Of a stretch of DNA of 19,838 nucleotides, positions 7,389-14,770 are shown in pieces (within the stretch, counting starts at the first letter, position 1; each line of letters begins with the position of its first letter). Source of the DNA: JBGQAS01 sp964498605 (GTDB lineage Bacteria; Chloroflexota; Anaerolineae; Anaerolineales; Anaerolineaceae); assembly GCA_964498605.1 (NCBI GenBank), contig CAZCHK010000040.1, positions 1-19,838 on the forward strand. The letters are read 5' to 3'. The translations under genes and the position numbers were made by a program. Under the pieces are notes generated by a model, which had not been told where the DNA came from, did not search any database, and was given only the letters and a program-made list of their open reading frames with translations.

Positions 7389-8666
7389 ATGACGATCAAA
7401 CCTGTTTACGACGTTGTGGTCATCGGCTCCGGTCCCGGCGGGCTGGCTGCCGCCATTGAAGCCAAGCGCTCCGGCGCTGAAGACGTGCTCATCCTGGAGC
7501 GCGATGTGGAGCCCGGCGGCATCCTGCTGCAGTGTATCCACAACGGCTTCGGCGTGGAGATCCTTAAGCAGGACCTGCCCGGACCTTCATACGCCCAGAA
7601 ATTCATCAACGACGCGAGGTCACTTGGCATCCAGATCCTGACCGACACGATGGTGCTGGACATCAGCCCCTCGCGCACGATCTTCGCCTCCTCGCGCGGA
7701 CTGGGCGTGATGGAGATCAAGGCGCGCGCCATCGTCCTGGCCATGGGCTGCCGCGAGCGCACCCGCGCCCAGGTGCGCCTACCCGGAACGCGCCCGGCGG
7801 GGGTGTACACCGCCGGCACCGCCCAGCGCTGGGTGAATGTCGAGGGCTACCTGCCCGGGAAGAATTTTGTCATCCTCGGCTCGGGCGACATCGGCATGAT
7901 CATGGCGCGCCGTCTGACCTTTGAAGGCATGCAGGTCGAGCGCGTGCTGGAGGTGATGCCTTTCCTGACCGGACTGATGCGCAACTACGTGCAGTGCCTG
8001 CTGGACTACGACATCCCCCTGCAGCTGTCGCATACCGTCAACCGCATCCTGGGCAACCAGCGCGTCGAAGCCATCGAATCGGTGCAAGTGGACGAGAAGT
8101 GGAACCCCATCAAGGGAACCGAAGAGATCATTCCCTGCGACACGCTGCTGCTCTCGGTCGGCCTGATCCCGGAAAACGAGCTGTCCAAAAAGTGCGGCGT
8201 ACGCATCGACCCGCTCACCAGCGGACCCTACGTGGATGACCATTTCGAGACCAACGTTCCGGGCATTTTCGCCGCAGGCAACGTGGTGCACGTCTACGAC
8301 CTGGTGGACTGGGTCACTGAAGCCGGATTTTCGGCTGGTAAATCAGCGGCGCAGTTCGCGCTGACAGTGAAGGCGCGTGAGAAGCGCCACGTCCCGCTCC
8401 TGGCGGGTGAGAACGTGCGCTACGTGGTACCGCACGAACTGGACAAGGAGTCGCTCACAGTGGGGGACGTGCGCCTGCAGCTGCGCGTCAAGACGCCCAT
8501 GGAGGACATGGTCAACGTGGAAGTACGCAAGGGTGACAACCTGGTGGCGCGCAAGGTGGAGCGCTATGCCCGTCCCGGCGAGATGGTCACCGTGGTCATC
8601 CCGCAGAAAGCCTACGACGAGGTGCGCTCCGCCGAGGCGCTCACCATCGCCATCGTGAAGAGGTGA
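7389..8666 (+). CDS. NAD(P)/FAD-dependent oxidoreductase, second subunit of the GlpA-like system
   Basis: This 425-aa pyridine-nucleotide-disulfide-type flavoprotein has an FAD-binding motif GSGPGG (13-18), a second nucleotide-binding motif GSGDIG (164-169), and the FAD-closing FAAGNVVHVYDLVD (294-307). The conserved PGGILLQCIHNGFG (42-55, C49) and LPGPSYA are typical of the oxidoreductase paired with GlpA-like and DUF1667 proteins; C121 in MGCRER is another family cysteine. It probably passes electrons between the first flavoprotein and NAD(P) or another carrier (inference). The start follows the upstream stop by 1 nt with GGAGG about 6 nt upstream, so translation is coupled. Residues 340-425 form a separate C-terminal beta-rich part. 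Confidence 0.92.
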   Translation: MTIKPVYDVVVIGSGPGGLAAAIEAKRSGAEDVLILERDVEPGGILLQCIHNGFGVEILKQDLPGPSYAQKFINDARSLGIQILTDTMVLDISPSRTIFASSRGLGVMEIKARAIVLAMGCRERTRAQVRLPGTRPAGVYTAGTAQRWVNVEGYLPGKNFVILGSGDIGMIMARRLTFEGMQVERVLEVMPFLTGLMRNYVQCLLDYDIPLQLSHTVNRILGNQRVEAIESVQVDEKWNPIKGTEEIIPCDTLLLSVGLIPENELSKKCGVRIDPLTSGPYVDDHFETNVPGIFAAGNVVHVYDLVDWVTEAGFSAGKSAAQFALTVKAREKRHVPLLAGENVRYVVPHELDKESLTVGDVRLQLRVKTPMEDMVNVEVRKGDNLVARKVERYARPGEMVTVVIPQKAYDEVRSAEALTIAIVKR

Positions 8667-8670
8667 ATCA

Positions 8671-9039
8671 ATGCCTGAAATAAAAAAGATCATCTGCATC
8701 ACCTGCCCCAAGGGCTGCTCGCTGGACGTGACACTTGAAGGCACAACCGTGCTGAAGGTGGAAGGCGAAGGCTGCAAGAAGGGTCCCGAGTACGTCAAGG
8801 CGGAGCTGTCCGACCCGCGCCGCATGGTGGCGACCACCGTGCGCGTTGAGAACGGCCTGCATCCCCTCATGCCGTGCTACACCGCCCGACCCTTCCCCAA
8901 GCCGCGCATACGCGAACTGCTGGCGCAGCTGCGCCAGGTGGTGTTGAAGACACCGGTGAAAATGGGCGACGTGGTGCTGCCCGATGCCCTGGGCACCGGA
9001 ATCGATGTATTGGCAAGCAGGGATATGGCTTCACAGTAA
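8671..9039 (+). CDS. DUF1667 family protein
   Basis: The 122-aa protein begins with IICITCPKGCSLDV (C9, C12, C16) and a further C35 in EGCKKG, the cysteine set of DUF1667 that could hold a metal or iron-sulfur cluster. The middle part (RRMVATTVRVENGLHPLMPCYTARPFPK) and the ending VKMGDVVLPDALGTGIDVLASRD are typical of the family. It follows the preceding gene by 4 nt with GAGGTGA overlapping that gene's stop. It is the last gene of the three-gene operon, and a strong terminator lies 20 bp downstream. The function is unproven; a role as an electron-transfer subunit of the flavoprotein complex is inferred from conserved linkage. Confidence 0.92.
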   Translation: MPEIKKIICITCPKGCSLDVTLEGTTVLKVEGEGCKKGPEYVKAELSDPRRMVATTVRVENGLHPLMPCYTARPFPKPRIRELLAQLRQVVLKTPVKMGDVVLPDALGTGIDVLASRDMASQ

Positions 9040-9059
9040 TTCATGGGCTTTTTCGTGCA

Positions 9060-9090
9060 AAAAACCTCAGGAGGAACACCTGAGGTTTTT
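9060..9090. terminator. strong bidirectional terminator
   Basis: AAAAACCTCAGG (9060-9071) and CCTGAGGTTTTT (9079-9090) form a perfect 12-bp stem with a 7-nt loop. The stem ends in A's on the left and T's on the right, so it can end both the plus operon (stop at 9039) and the convergent minus gene (stop at 9116). Confidence 0.88.
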
Positions 9091-9115
9091 CTTTCAACGC
9101 CTTTCGGCTGTCAAT

Positions 9116-9613
9116 TCACTTCGAAGGCGGTTCCCCTTCCGTCCAGCCAGCCTTTAACAAATCCAAATACGGCTGCAATTCTTCAAGGTGGCTAACTCCC
9201 GGTCTGGCGTGTTCTTGTTGATACTTCTTAACTCTCTGGTTCTCCCGTATCACAGCCGCGATGATCGCACCAATGCAAACAGCTGCAAGTCCTCCAATGA
9301 TATAAAAACGGATTGCGCCCAACGAAGCAAGCGTAAACAATGATGCGATGAATAAAACAAAACTGATGCATCCAATGGATGAAGTGAGCGGGTCTTTTTC
9401 AAAGCCCCTGAGCTTTTCAATTTCTGCACCATCCTTTTTACATTCAGCACATTTTGGCGGCATATTCAGCCATGTGTATTCATAATGGTATCTCGTAACC
9501 TGTTTTAAATCCCGATAATATGTCTCATCCAAAACTTGTTTGTAGAATTTCTTGGTTTCCACTTCATCCGTTGCAACATTACCACACAGAAAACAACGTC
9601 TTTCAGTTTCCAT
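9116..9613 (-). CDS. hypothetical two-CxxC membrane protein
   Basis: I do not recognise this 165-aa protein as a named family. It has two CxxC pairs (C7/C10 as CFLC and C55/C58 as CAEC) flanking a Tyr-rich, charged linker, which suggests one zinc-ribbon-like or knuckle unit at the N-terminus. Two membrane segments follow (about 79-101 and 103-121), then a charged C-terminal tail (VIRENQRVKKYQQEH). With a short turn between the helices, both ends would be on the same side, probably the cytoplasm. The ATG at 9613 has AGAGGG about 4 nt upstream and a promoter just before it. It appears monocistronic: a terminator follows and the next minus gene ends 144 bp upstream. Confidence 0.75.
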   Translation of the reverse strand: METERRCFLCGNVATDEVETKKFYKQVLDETYYRDLKQVTRYHYEYTWLNMPPKCAECKKDGAEIEKLRGFEKDPLTSSIGCISFVLFIASLFTLASLGAIRFYIIGGLAAVCIGAIIAAVIRENQRVKKYQQEHARPGVSHLEELQPYLDLLKAGWTEGEPPSK

Positions 9614-9632
9614 GAAGCCCTCTTAATGGATG

Positions 9633-9661
9633 ATTATCCGCCTTACTCCGATTTTTAGCAA
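9633..9661 (-). promoter_or_regulatory. promoter of the two-CxxC membrane protein gene
   Basis: On the minus strand, TTGCTA (9656-9661) and GATAAT (9633-9638) are separated by exactly 17 bp and match the -35 and -10 consensus at 4/6 and 5/6. The expected RNA start is about 12-15 nt upstream of the ATG at 9613. Confidence 0.55.
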
Positions 9662-9757
9662 CTTCTTTCTCAGGTGGGGTTCTCACGACCCGATTCATGA
9701 CATGTACCAGGCATTATGAAGATGCCTTGTATAAATCTTTGAAAATATCTGCTGGTA

Positions 9758-11137
9758 TCACCCCGCAGGCGCGGTGGATTCCGCCTTCACCTTCTCCATC
9801 TGGTCGTGGTCGGGCAGCAGGTCCTCCAGGTTGCGGATGTTGGGCACGAATAAGAGCGCGATCGCCACCAGCAGCAGGTAACCCAGGCCCGCGAAGATGA
9901 ACTGCAGCGCCATGCCCGATCCGGCCCCCACCCCCACCAGCCAACCGAAGGCGCGCGCCAGCCCGCTGGAGGGATCACGCATGGCCGGTTCGGTGACATG
10001 GTCGGCCAGCAGGCCAGCGATGATGGGCGTGATGGGTCCTGAGAACCAGGCGATCATGCGCCGTGCTGAAAAAACCCGGCCCTGCACGTCCGGCGCCACC
10101 TTGCTCTGCCAGATGGCCTGGCTGGCGCCGTTGGTGAAGGGTCCGGCCAGCGAGCCCAGCACCGCCACGATGATCCAGCCCAGCGGCGTCTGCATCAGCC
10201 CGAAGAGCAGGATCCCCACCGAACCGGTGATGGTTTCGCCGACAAAGATCGATTTGATACGGCGCTTGAAACCGCCCCACAGGCTCACCAGCAGCCCGCC
10301 CCCCACCGAGCCGATGGCGAAAGCGGTTTCCACCGCCCCCAGCACGGTGCTGTCATTGTTGGACTTGGAGAGAATGAAAGGCGCCAGGACATTGAAACCG
10401 ATGGCGGAGACGAAGTTGAGCCCCAGGAACCACAGCAGCAGCGAGATGAGCGGCTTGCGCTGGAAAATGTACCTGAAGCCGAAGGCGGCTTCCTTGAACA
10501 TGTTGCCCCGCCCCGCCTGCCCCTCCACCGTCTTTTCGGGCTGTGGGATGTAAACCAGGAGCAGCGCCCCGACAGCGATCACGAATGTGATCACGTCGAT
10601 GAGCAGGATGCCTTCAAGTTTTATGAAGGGCATCAACGCGCCGGCCAGGATGGGCGCCAGCACGCCGGGACCCGATTCCACCAGCGACATCATCCCGTTG
10701 GCGCGGCTGTACTTCTCCTTGGGCAGCATGGTGGTGATGGCGGCCGAGTATGCCGGCCACTGGAAGCAGTTGCCGATAGCGGAGATGGCCACGGCGATGT
10801 AGATGTGCCAGATCTTGAGATTACCGGTCAGGTACATGACGAAGATCCCGGCGGTGCTGATGAAAGCGGTAAAATCGCTGAGCATCATCATCAGCTTGCG
10901 ATTATAGCGGTCCACCATCACCCCGGCGATGGGCGAGAAGATGAGAAAAGGCACGACAAAGGCGGTGTTGACCAGCCCCAACGCGGTGGCGGAGCCGGTC
11001 TCCTGGTAGGCCCAGATGGTCAGCGCGAAACCGGTCATGGAGGAGGCCAGGACGGAGACGATCTGCCCCAGCCAAACCAGCGTGAAGCCGAACATGCCCG
11101 TGGGGCGCCTGGTTGGTGTAGGTTCAGTGGTATTCAT
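9758..11137 (-). CDS. MFS transporter, MFS_3/EntS-like exporter
   Basis: The 459-aa protein has about twelve hydrophobic segments and opens with FGFTLVWLGQIVSVLASSMTG, typical of the MFS_3 (enterobactin exporter-like, macrolide efflux-like) group. The cytoplasmic loop between TM2 and TM3 carries GVMVDRYNRKLMM, the MFS signature G-x-x-x-D-R-x-x-R/K. The related loop in the second half reads VAPDVQGRVFSARR. The substrate cannot be told; such proteins often export drugs or siderophores. The ATG at 11137 has AGGG 8 nt upstream and TATAAT (minus) at 11166-11171. It is divergent from the 11272 gene, with a palindrome between them. A weak hairpin (AGGCAT/ATGCCT, 9709-9727) lies about 30 bp past the stop. 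Confidence 0.9.
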   Translation of the reverse strand: MNTTEPTPTRRPTGMFGFTLVWLGQIVSVLASSMTGFALTIWAYQETGSATALGLVNTAFVVPFLIFSPIAGVMVDRYNRKLMMMLSDFTAFISTAGIFVMYLTGNLKIWHIYIAVAISAIGNCFQWPAYSAAITTMLPKEKYSRANGMMSLVESGPGVLAPILAGALMPFIKLEGILLIDVITFVIAVGALLLVYIPQPEKTVEGQAGRGNMFKEAAFGFRYIFQRKPLISLLLWFLGLNFVSAIGFNVLAPFILSKSNNDSTVLGAVETAFAIGSVGGGLLVSLWGGFKRRIKSIFVGETITGSVGILLFGLMQTPLGWIIVAVLGSLAGPFTNGASQAIWQSKVAPDVQGRVFSARRMIAWFSGPITPIIAGLLADHVTEPAMRDPSSGLARAFGWLVGVGAGSGMALQFIFAGLGYLLLVAIALLFVPNIRNLEDLLPDHDQMEKVKAESTAPAG

Positions 11138-11165
11138 GATCCATCCCTGTTAATGGAATGGACGA

Positions 11166-11247
11166 ATTATACGATGCAAAGGTTAATTTATCCTGTGAAA
11201 GAACAAGCACCCCGTACGGGGGAGGTAATCCGCCCATCACCTATAAT
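11166..11247. promoter_or_regulatory. divergent promoter region with a 12-bp palindrome
   Basis: TATAAT faces left at 11166-11171 (for the MFS gene) and another TATAAT faces right at 11242-11247 (for the 11272 gene). Between them, CCCCGTACGGGG (11210-11221) is a perfect 12-bp palindrome. Neither -10 has a good -35. The palindrome would cover about -33 to -44 of the rightward promoter and lie upstream of the leftward one, a fitting place for a shared regulator. Confidence 0.45.
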
Positions 11248-11271
11248 TGATGTAGTACAGAAGGAGATGTA

Positions 11272-12237
11272 GTGAAACCGATCATTGATTATCTGCTTTC
11301 CTCATCAGCCTGGGTGCGCTACAGAACCAGGCTTGACCTGCTGCATCAGTCTGAATCCGAAACGGCGGTGCGCGCGGACCACCTGGAAATGCTGCGGGAC
11401 CCGCTGATCACCGGTCTGGCCGCGGAACTGTCTGCCTGGCCGGTGGTAAGGCTCAACAGCCACAAATCAGCAGGACACCCCCTGCACAAACTGGTCTTTC
11501 TGGCCGATCTCGGGCTGACCAAAGATGACCCCATCTTACAACCTGTCATTGATAGAGTTCTGCAGCATCAATCCGATCAGGGTCCTTTCCAGGTGCTGAT
11601 GAACATTTCTCCCCATTTTGGGGGCAGCGGTCAAGATACCTGGGCGTGGGCGCTGTGCGACGCGCCTCTCCTGCTGTACGCCCTGGTTAAATTCGGGTTG
11701 GAAAGCGACATGCGCATCCAGCGGGGTGTTGATCACCTTGTCGCCTTAATCCGTGAGAACGGCTGGCCCTGCTGTGTTTCCCCTGAATTGGGCAGCTTCC
11801 GCGGTCCCGGCCGCAAAGCCGATCCCTGCCCGTATGCCACTCTGGTCATGTTGAAATTGATTGCCGAACTGCCCGATCACACGGACTCCCCCGCAGCGCA
11901 CACGGGGGCAGAGAGCCTGTTGCGCCTGTGGGATCAGCGCCTGCAGCAGCACCCGTATCTTTTCTACATGGGTACGGATTTCTGCAAGCTCAAAGCACCC
12001 CTGGTCTGGTACGACATCCTGCATGTTGCCAGCGTGCTTGCGCGGTTTTCCTGGCTGCGGGGTGACAAACGTTTCAGTGCGATGCTGAATATCATCCTGA
12101 ACAAAGCAGCCGCGAATGGATTGTTCACGCCGGAGTCAGTCTGGACAGCGTGGAAGGAATGGGATTTCGGTCAAAAGAAAGCCCCTTCCGCGGGATTGAC
12201 ATTGCTGATCCAAAAACTCTTAGCAGAAGTGCACTGA
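11272..12237 (+). CDS. terpenoid-cyclase-like (alpha/alpha toroid) protein of unknown function
   Basis: The 321-aa protein has no signal peptide. It shows repeated helical units with Trp, Cys and Gly-rich turns such as DQGPFQVL, TWAWALCDAPLLLYALVKFG and ENGWPCCVSPELGSFRGPGRKADPCPYATLVMLKLI, and later LVWYDILHVASVLAR. This pattern resembles the helical toroids of prenyltransferase/squalene-cyclase-like proteins. I see no clear DxDD or QW motif set, so enzymatic cyclase activity is not supported. The GTG at 11272 is chosen because AGGAG lies 6 nt upstream. It is divergent from the MFS exporter and 39 bp upstream of the URO-D-like gene. The fold call is a pattern judgement, not a database match. 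Confidence 0.6.
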   Translation: MKPIIDYLLSSSAWVRYRTRLDLLHQSESETAVRADHLEMLRDPLITGLAAELSAWPVVRLNSHKSAGHPLHKLVFLADLGLTKDDPILQPVIDRVLQHQSDQGPFQVLMNISPHFGGSGQDTWAWALCDAPLLLYALVKFGLESDMRIQRGVDHLVALIRENGWPCCVSPELGSFRGPGRKADPCPYATLVMLKLIAELPDHTDSPAAHTGAESLLRLWDQRLQQHPYLFYMGTDFCKLKAPLVWYDILHVASVLARFSWLRGDKRFSAMLNIILNKAAANGLFTPESVWTAWKEWDFGQKKAPSAGLTLLIQKLLAEVH

Positions 12238-12261
12238 ATCAACCCGGAAACCAGCCTGCTT

Positions 12262-12270
12262 TGATACAAT
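12262..12270 (+). promoter_or_regulatory. extended -10 promoter, predicted leaderless start
   Basis: TGATACAAT is an extended -10 (TGn plus TACAAT) ending 6 nt before the ATG at 12277. There is no Shine-Dalgarno in that interval, and no clear -35 is seen. The RNA is predicted to begin at or next to the A of the ATG. Confidence 0.55.
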
Positions 12271-12276
12271 TCCACT

Positions 12277-13422
12277 ATGCAAGAAACCAAATACTCAAAA
12301 CATGTCCGCGAACTGCTTGAAGAGCAGGCTGCCCGTTATGGCAGCTCCTCCATGACACCCCGCCAGCGCGTGCAGGCTGCCATCCGGCGTCAGCCCTCCG
12401 ATCGCGTGCCGTTCGATTTCTGGGCGGTGGACGAGGTCATCGCCGCGCTGCGCGTACACCTCGGCGTGGAAACAGTGGAGGAGATCCTGCGCCTGTTCTC
12501 CATCGACTGCCGCGTACTGCGCCCCGATTACATCGGTCCGGCGCCTGAACGCTTCGAAGACGGGTCATTCTTCATTCCCTGGGGCTCGCACCGCCGGCTG
12601 GTTTCGAACGCATTCTCCACCTACGAGGAATACGCTTCCTTCCCCCTGGCATCCGCCCAAAGCGCAGCCGAGGTGCGGACCTGGACCAGGTGGCCGAAAA
12701 CCGAATACTGGGACTGGCAGGGTTTCTCCAAAAGGATCGACGCGATCAACGCCGAGACCCCCTACCATGTTCGTTACGAGGTTGGCGGTATCTTCGAGTC
12801 CGCCTGGGCGCTGTACGGACTGGACAGGTTCCTGATCGACCTGTACGATCGACCCGAGATCCCCTGCGCCGTGATGGACTGCTATACCGACCTGATGATC
12901 GTCAACGTGCACAGCCTGATGAAGGCCTGCGCTGGGAAGATCGACATGGTCTACACCTACGACGATGTGGCCACCCAGAACGGGCTGATGATGTCCCCGG
13001 CGATGTGGCGGCAGTTCATCCTGCCGCGCCACGTGCGCCTGAACCAGGTCATCAAGAGCTATGATCTTCCCATCATGTACCACTCCTGCGGGGCGATCGC
13101 TCCTCTTGTCGGCGAATTGATCAGCCAGATGCACATCGACGTGCTCAACCCGCTGCAGCCGCGCGCCAAAGGCATGGACATGCCCAAGATCAAACAGGAT
13201 TTCGGCAGTCAGATTGCTTTCCACGGCGGGATCGATCTGCAGCAGACCATGGCCCATGGCAGCCCGAAGGATGTCCAGTCAGAAGTGAGAAATCGTCTCC
13301 AAGCGCTGGCTCCCGGCGGTGGGTACATCTGCACCACCGCCCACTACATGCAGGCGGATACCCCGCTGGAAAACATCATCGCGCTGTACACCGCGCCGCG
13401 CGACATGCCTGAGCCTGAGTGA
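12277..13422 (+). CDS. URO-D superfamily protein, likely corrinoid/methyl-transferase type
   Basis: The 381-aa protein has the uroporphyrinogen-decarboxylase-like barrel: TPRQRVQAAIRRQPSDRVPFDFW (27-49), YTYDDVATQNGLMMSP (226-241), and INPLQP-like VLNPLQP (289-295). It lacks the RQAGR motif of true heme-pathway URO-D. Instead H269 and C271 (MYHSCGAI) and C352 (YICTTAH) occur in the order and spacing of the zinc ligands of methylcobamide:thiol methyltransferases such as MtaA and MtbA. A demethylation or methyl-transfer role is therefore more likely than heme synthesis; the substrate is unknown, and no corrinoid protein is in the window. The ATG at 12277 has no Shine-Dalgarno but follows an extended -10 by 6 nt. 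The gene is convergent with the lipoprotein gene at 13446. Confidence 0.88.
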   Translation: MQETKYSKHVRELLEEQAARYGSSSMTPRQRVQAAIRRQPSDRVPFDFWAVDEVIAALRVHLGVETVEEILRLFSIDCRVLRPDYIGPAPERFEDGSFFIPWGSHRRLVSNAFSTYEEYASFPLASAQSAAEVRTWTRWPKTEYWDWQGFSKRIDAINAETPYHVRYEVGGIFESAWALYGLDRFLIDLYDRPEIPCAVMDCYTDLMIVNVHSLMKACAGKIDMVYTYDDVATQNGLMMSPAMWRQFILPRHVRLNQVIKSYDLPIMYHSCGAIAPLVGELISQMHIDVLNPLQPRAKGMDMPKIKQDFGSQIAFHGGIDLQQTMAHGSPKDVQSEVRNRLQALAPGGGYICTTAHYMQADTPLENIIALYTAPRDMPEPE

Positions 13423-13430
13423 TTCTTCAT

Positions 13431-13463
13431 TTCAGCAGTGTTCTATCACGGAACGCTGCTGAA
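13431..13463. terminator. 13-bp hairpin at the convergent gene ends
   Basis: TTCAGCAGTGTTC (13431-13443) pairs with GAACGCTGCTGAA (13451-13463) over a 7-nt loop, with a single G-T wobble. It begins 8 bp after the URO-D-like stop and includes the last codons and stop of the minus-strand lipoprotein gene. No T-run follows on either strand, so it may slow or end converging transcripts rather than act as a classical terminator. Confidence 0.5.
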
Positions 13464-14060
13464 TACGAACTCCTCCAAAGCCTGCTGAACGGCGCTGCTG
13501 GAGAGCCAGCCGTGGCTGATCATGTCCTCGGTCAATGTCGTGGTCTGAGAGCAGGATCGGGTTAATCTTTCCTGACTATCCAGTCTGAACGAACCAACCA
13601 CGTTGCCGGTGTCCAAACGGTAGACCACGAATTTGTACGTGGTGTCCATGGCGGTGATATCCACCCCGTTGGAGTAGCTGCATGAGTACATGATCGCTTC
13701 TTTTTCCGAGACAATGCTGGAGCAGGCGACCAGCTCATAATCGAACACGGATGACGGGGGGATCCACAATTCGTCCTCTTCGTCGTACAAAAAATCGGTG
13801 TTGTTGGTCGCATAGTCGATCTTTTTTCCATCCAGGAGTCCATACGTGCTGTTGATCCACAGGATGGGATGGTAATCGCCTGTTTCATCATAAGGCTTAG
13901 CCCAGGCAACCGCGTCAACCTTTCCCTGGCAGAAGTCCTCGACACTTTCCTCAAATTGATCGGGTGGGATGGGGGGTGTGGGCGTCGCACTGGTGGGCAG
14001 CATGGAGCAACCCACTGCGAGGATAATCAGCAGGCCTAGGCAGAGTCCTCTTCTTTTCAT
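13446..14060 (-). CDS. putative lipoprotein, paralogue of the adjacent exported protein
   Basis: This 204-aa protein begins MKRRGLCLGLLIILAVGC, a lipoprotein signal peptide with C18 as the modified residue, followed by a Thr/Pro-rich spacer (TSATPTPPIPP). The mature part has FEESVEDFCQGK, AKPYDE, YHPILWI, SVFDYELVACS, YSCSYSNGVDI, VYRLDTG, RSCSQ and ends FVFSSVP. All of these blocks recur in the next gene, so the two are tandem paralogues. Four cysteines are shared and could make two disulfides. I know no function. Start choice: the ATG at 14060 has GAGG 6 nt upstream and begins exactly at the signal peptide, while the longer open frame to 14201 adds residues unlike a signal. The gene is 34 bp after its paralogue and probably co-transcribed. 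The hairpin at 13431-13463 overlaps its stop. Confidence 0.82.
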   Translation of the reverse strand: MKRRGLCLGLLIILAVGCSMLPTSATPTPPIPPDQFEESVEDFCQGKVDAVAWAKPYDETGDYHPILWINSTYGLLDGKKIDYATNNTDFLYDEEDELWIPPSSVFDYELVACSSIVSEKEAIMYSCSYSNGVDITAMDTTYKFVVYRLDTGNVVGSFRLDSQERLTRSCSQTTTLTEDMISHGWLSSSAVQQALEEFVFSSVP

Positions 14061-14094
14061 TGAAACCTCAATTCTTTTTTCATGCAGGCAATCC

Positions 14095-14697
14095 TCATGG
14101 AATGCTCGAAAAAACAAATGGATCCAATTGTTCCCGGAGGTCATCATAATCCACGTTGTTGTAAATATTCCGATTCGATGTGGTCGCCGCAGGACATCCA
14201 ACTCGGCTGGCCAAGGTGAATCCTCTTATGAGTTCTCCTGTGTCCATGCGATACACCTTGAATTCTTTGGTCGTGCTATATGCGTGAAGACTGACCCCAC
14301 CGGTGTAGCTGCAGTATTCATCTCTTCCCACTTCTTTTACGAAAGAACAGACGACCAGCTCGTAGTCAAAAACAGTGGCCGGTCTTACCCATAATGTGGC
14401 ACCTTGATTGTAAGTAAACAGCGAGTCAGTTCGATCGCTCGTGATCTCCTTTTTTTCATTACTATTTGTACTGCTCATGTAATGGGTATCAATCCATATG
14501 ACCGGGTGATACTCTGCCTGTGGATCATAAGGCTTTGCCCCCTTAATGGCCTTACTTTTTCCTTCGCAAAACTCGATGACGCTTTCTTCAAACATATCCG
14601 GATCTGGCTCTGCTGGCTGTACACGCATTAGGATTAAAACCATTAATAGAAGGAATGCCCCAATCCAGAAAAATATCTTGATCGCTTTTTTCATCAT
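14095..14697 (-). CDS. membrane-anchored exported protein, paralogue of the lipoprotein
   Basis: The 200-aa protein starts MMKKAIKIFFWIGAFLLLMVLILM, one membrane segment (about 5-24) without a lipobox, so it is probably an N-terminal anchor. The external part shares FEESV-x2-FC, AKPYD, YHPVIWID, TVFDYELVVCS, YCSYTGGVSL, VYRMDTGEL, a Cys near RVGCPA, and the terminal FVFSSIP with the downstream lipoprotein. The function is unknown. Either of two adjacent ATGs (14697, 14694) may be used; AGGAAGGGG lies directly upstream and spaces better to the second. A TGCTACAAT extended -10 sits 28 nt upstream. It is the first gene of a two-gene unit and begins just after the dnaA terminator. Confidence 0.8.
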   Translation of the reverse strand: MMKKAIKIFFWIGAFLLLMVLILMRVQPAEPDPDMFEESVIEFCEGKSKAIKGAKPYDPQAEYHPVIWIDTHYMSSTNSNEKKEITSDRTDSLFTYNQGATLWVRPATVFDYELVVCSFVKEVGRDEYCSYTGGVSLHAYSTTKEFKVYRMDTGELIRGFTLASRVGCPAATTSNRNIYNNVDYDDLREQLDPFVFSSIP

Positions 14698-14725
14698 TCC
14701 CCTTCCTGCTGATAATTTTAATTTT

Positions 14726-14734
14726 ATTGTAGCA
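14726..14734 (-). promoter_or_regulatory. extended -10 promoter of the paralogue pair
   Basis: On the minus strand, TGCTACAAT (TGn plus TACAAT) lies at 14726-14734, touching the T-run of the dnaA terminator. RNA would start at about 14719, giving a leader of about 20 nt that holds the AGGAAGGGG ribosome binding site. Confidence 0.5.
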
Positions 14735-14762
14735 AAAAAAGAGGACCTTTATTGTAGTCCTC
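14734..14762 (-). terminator. rho-independent terminator of dnaA
   Basis: On the minus strand, GAGGAC (14757-14762) pairs with GTCCTC (14741-14746) over a 10-nt loop and is followed directly by seven T's (14734-14740). The stem begins 8 bp after the dnaA stop, so the dnaA message ends here. Confidence 0.85.
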
Positions 14763-14770
14763 ATCCCAGT

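Noticed and set aside
9709..9727. Terminator for the MFS gene
   Set aside because: The stem AGGCAT/ATGCCT is only 6 bp and no T-run follows on the minus strand, so it is mentioned in the MFS entry but not called.
12277..13422. Heme-pathway uroporphyrinogen decarboxylase (hemE)
   Set aside because: The RQAGR motif is missing and a His-x-Cys...Cys set is present, as in methylcobamide methyltransferases; no heme genes are near.
14061..14201. N-terminal extension of the lipoprotein gene to 14201
   Set aside because: It overlaps the end of the paralogue gene and would bury the clear lipoprotein signal peptide.
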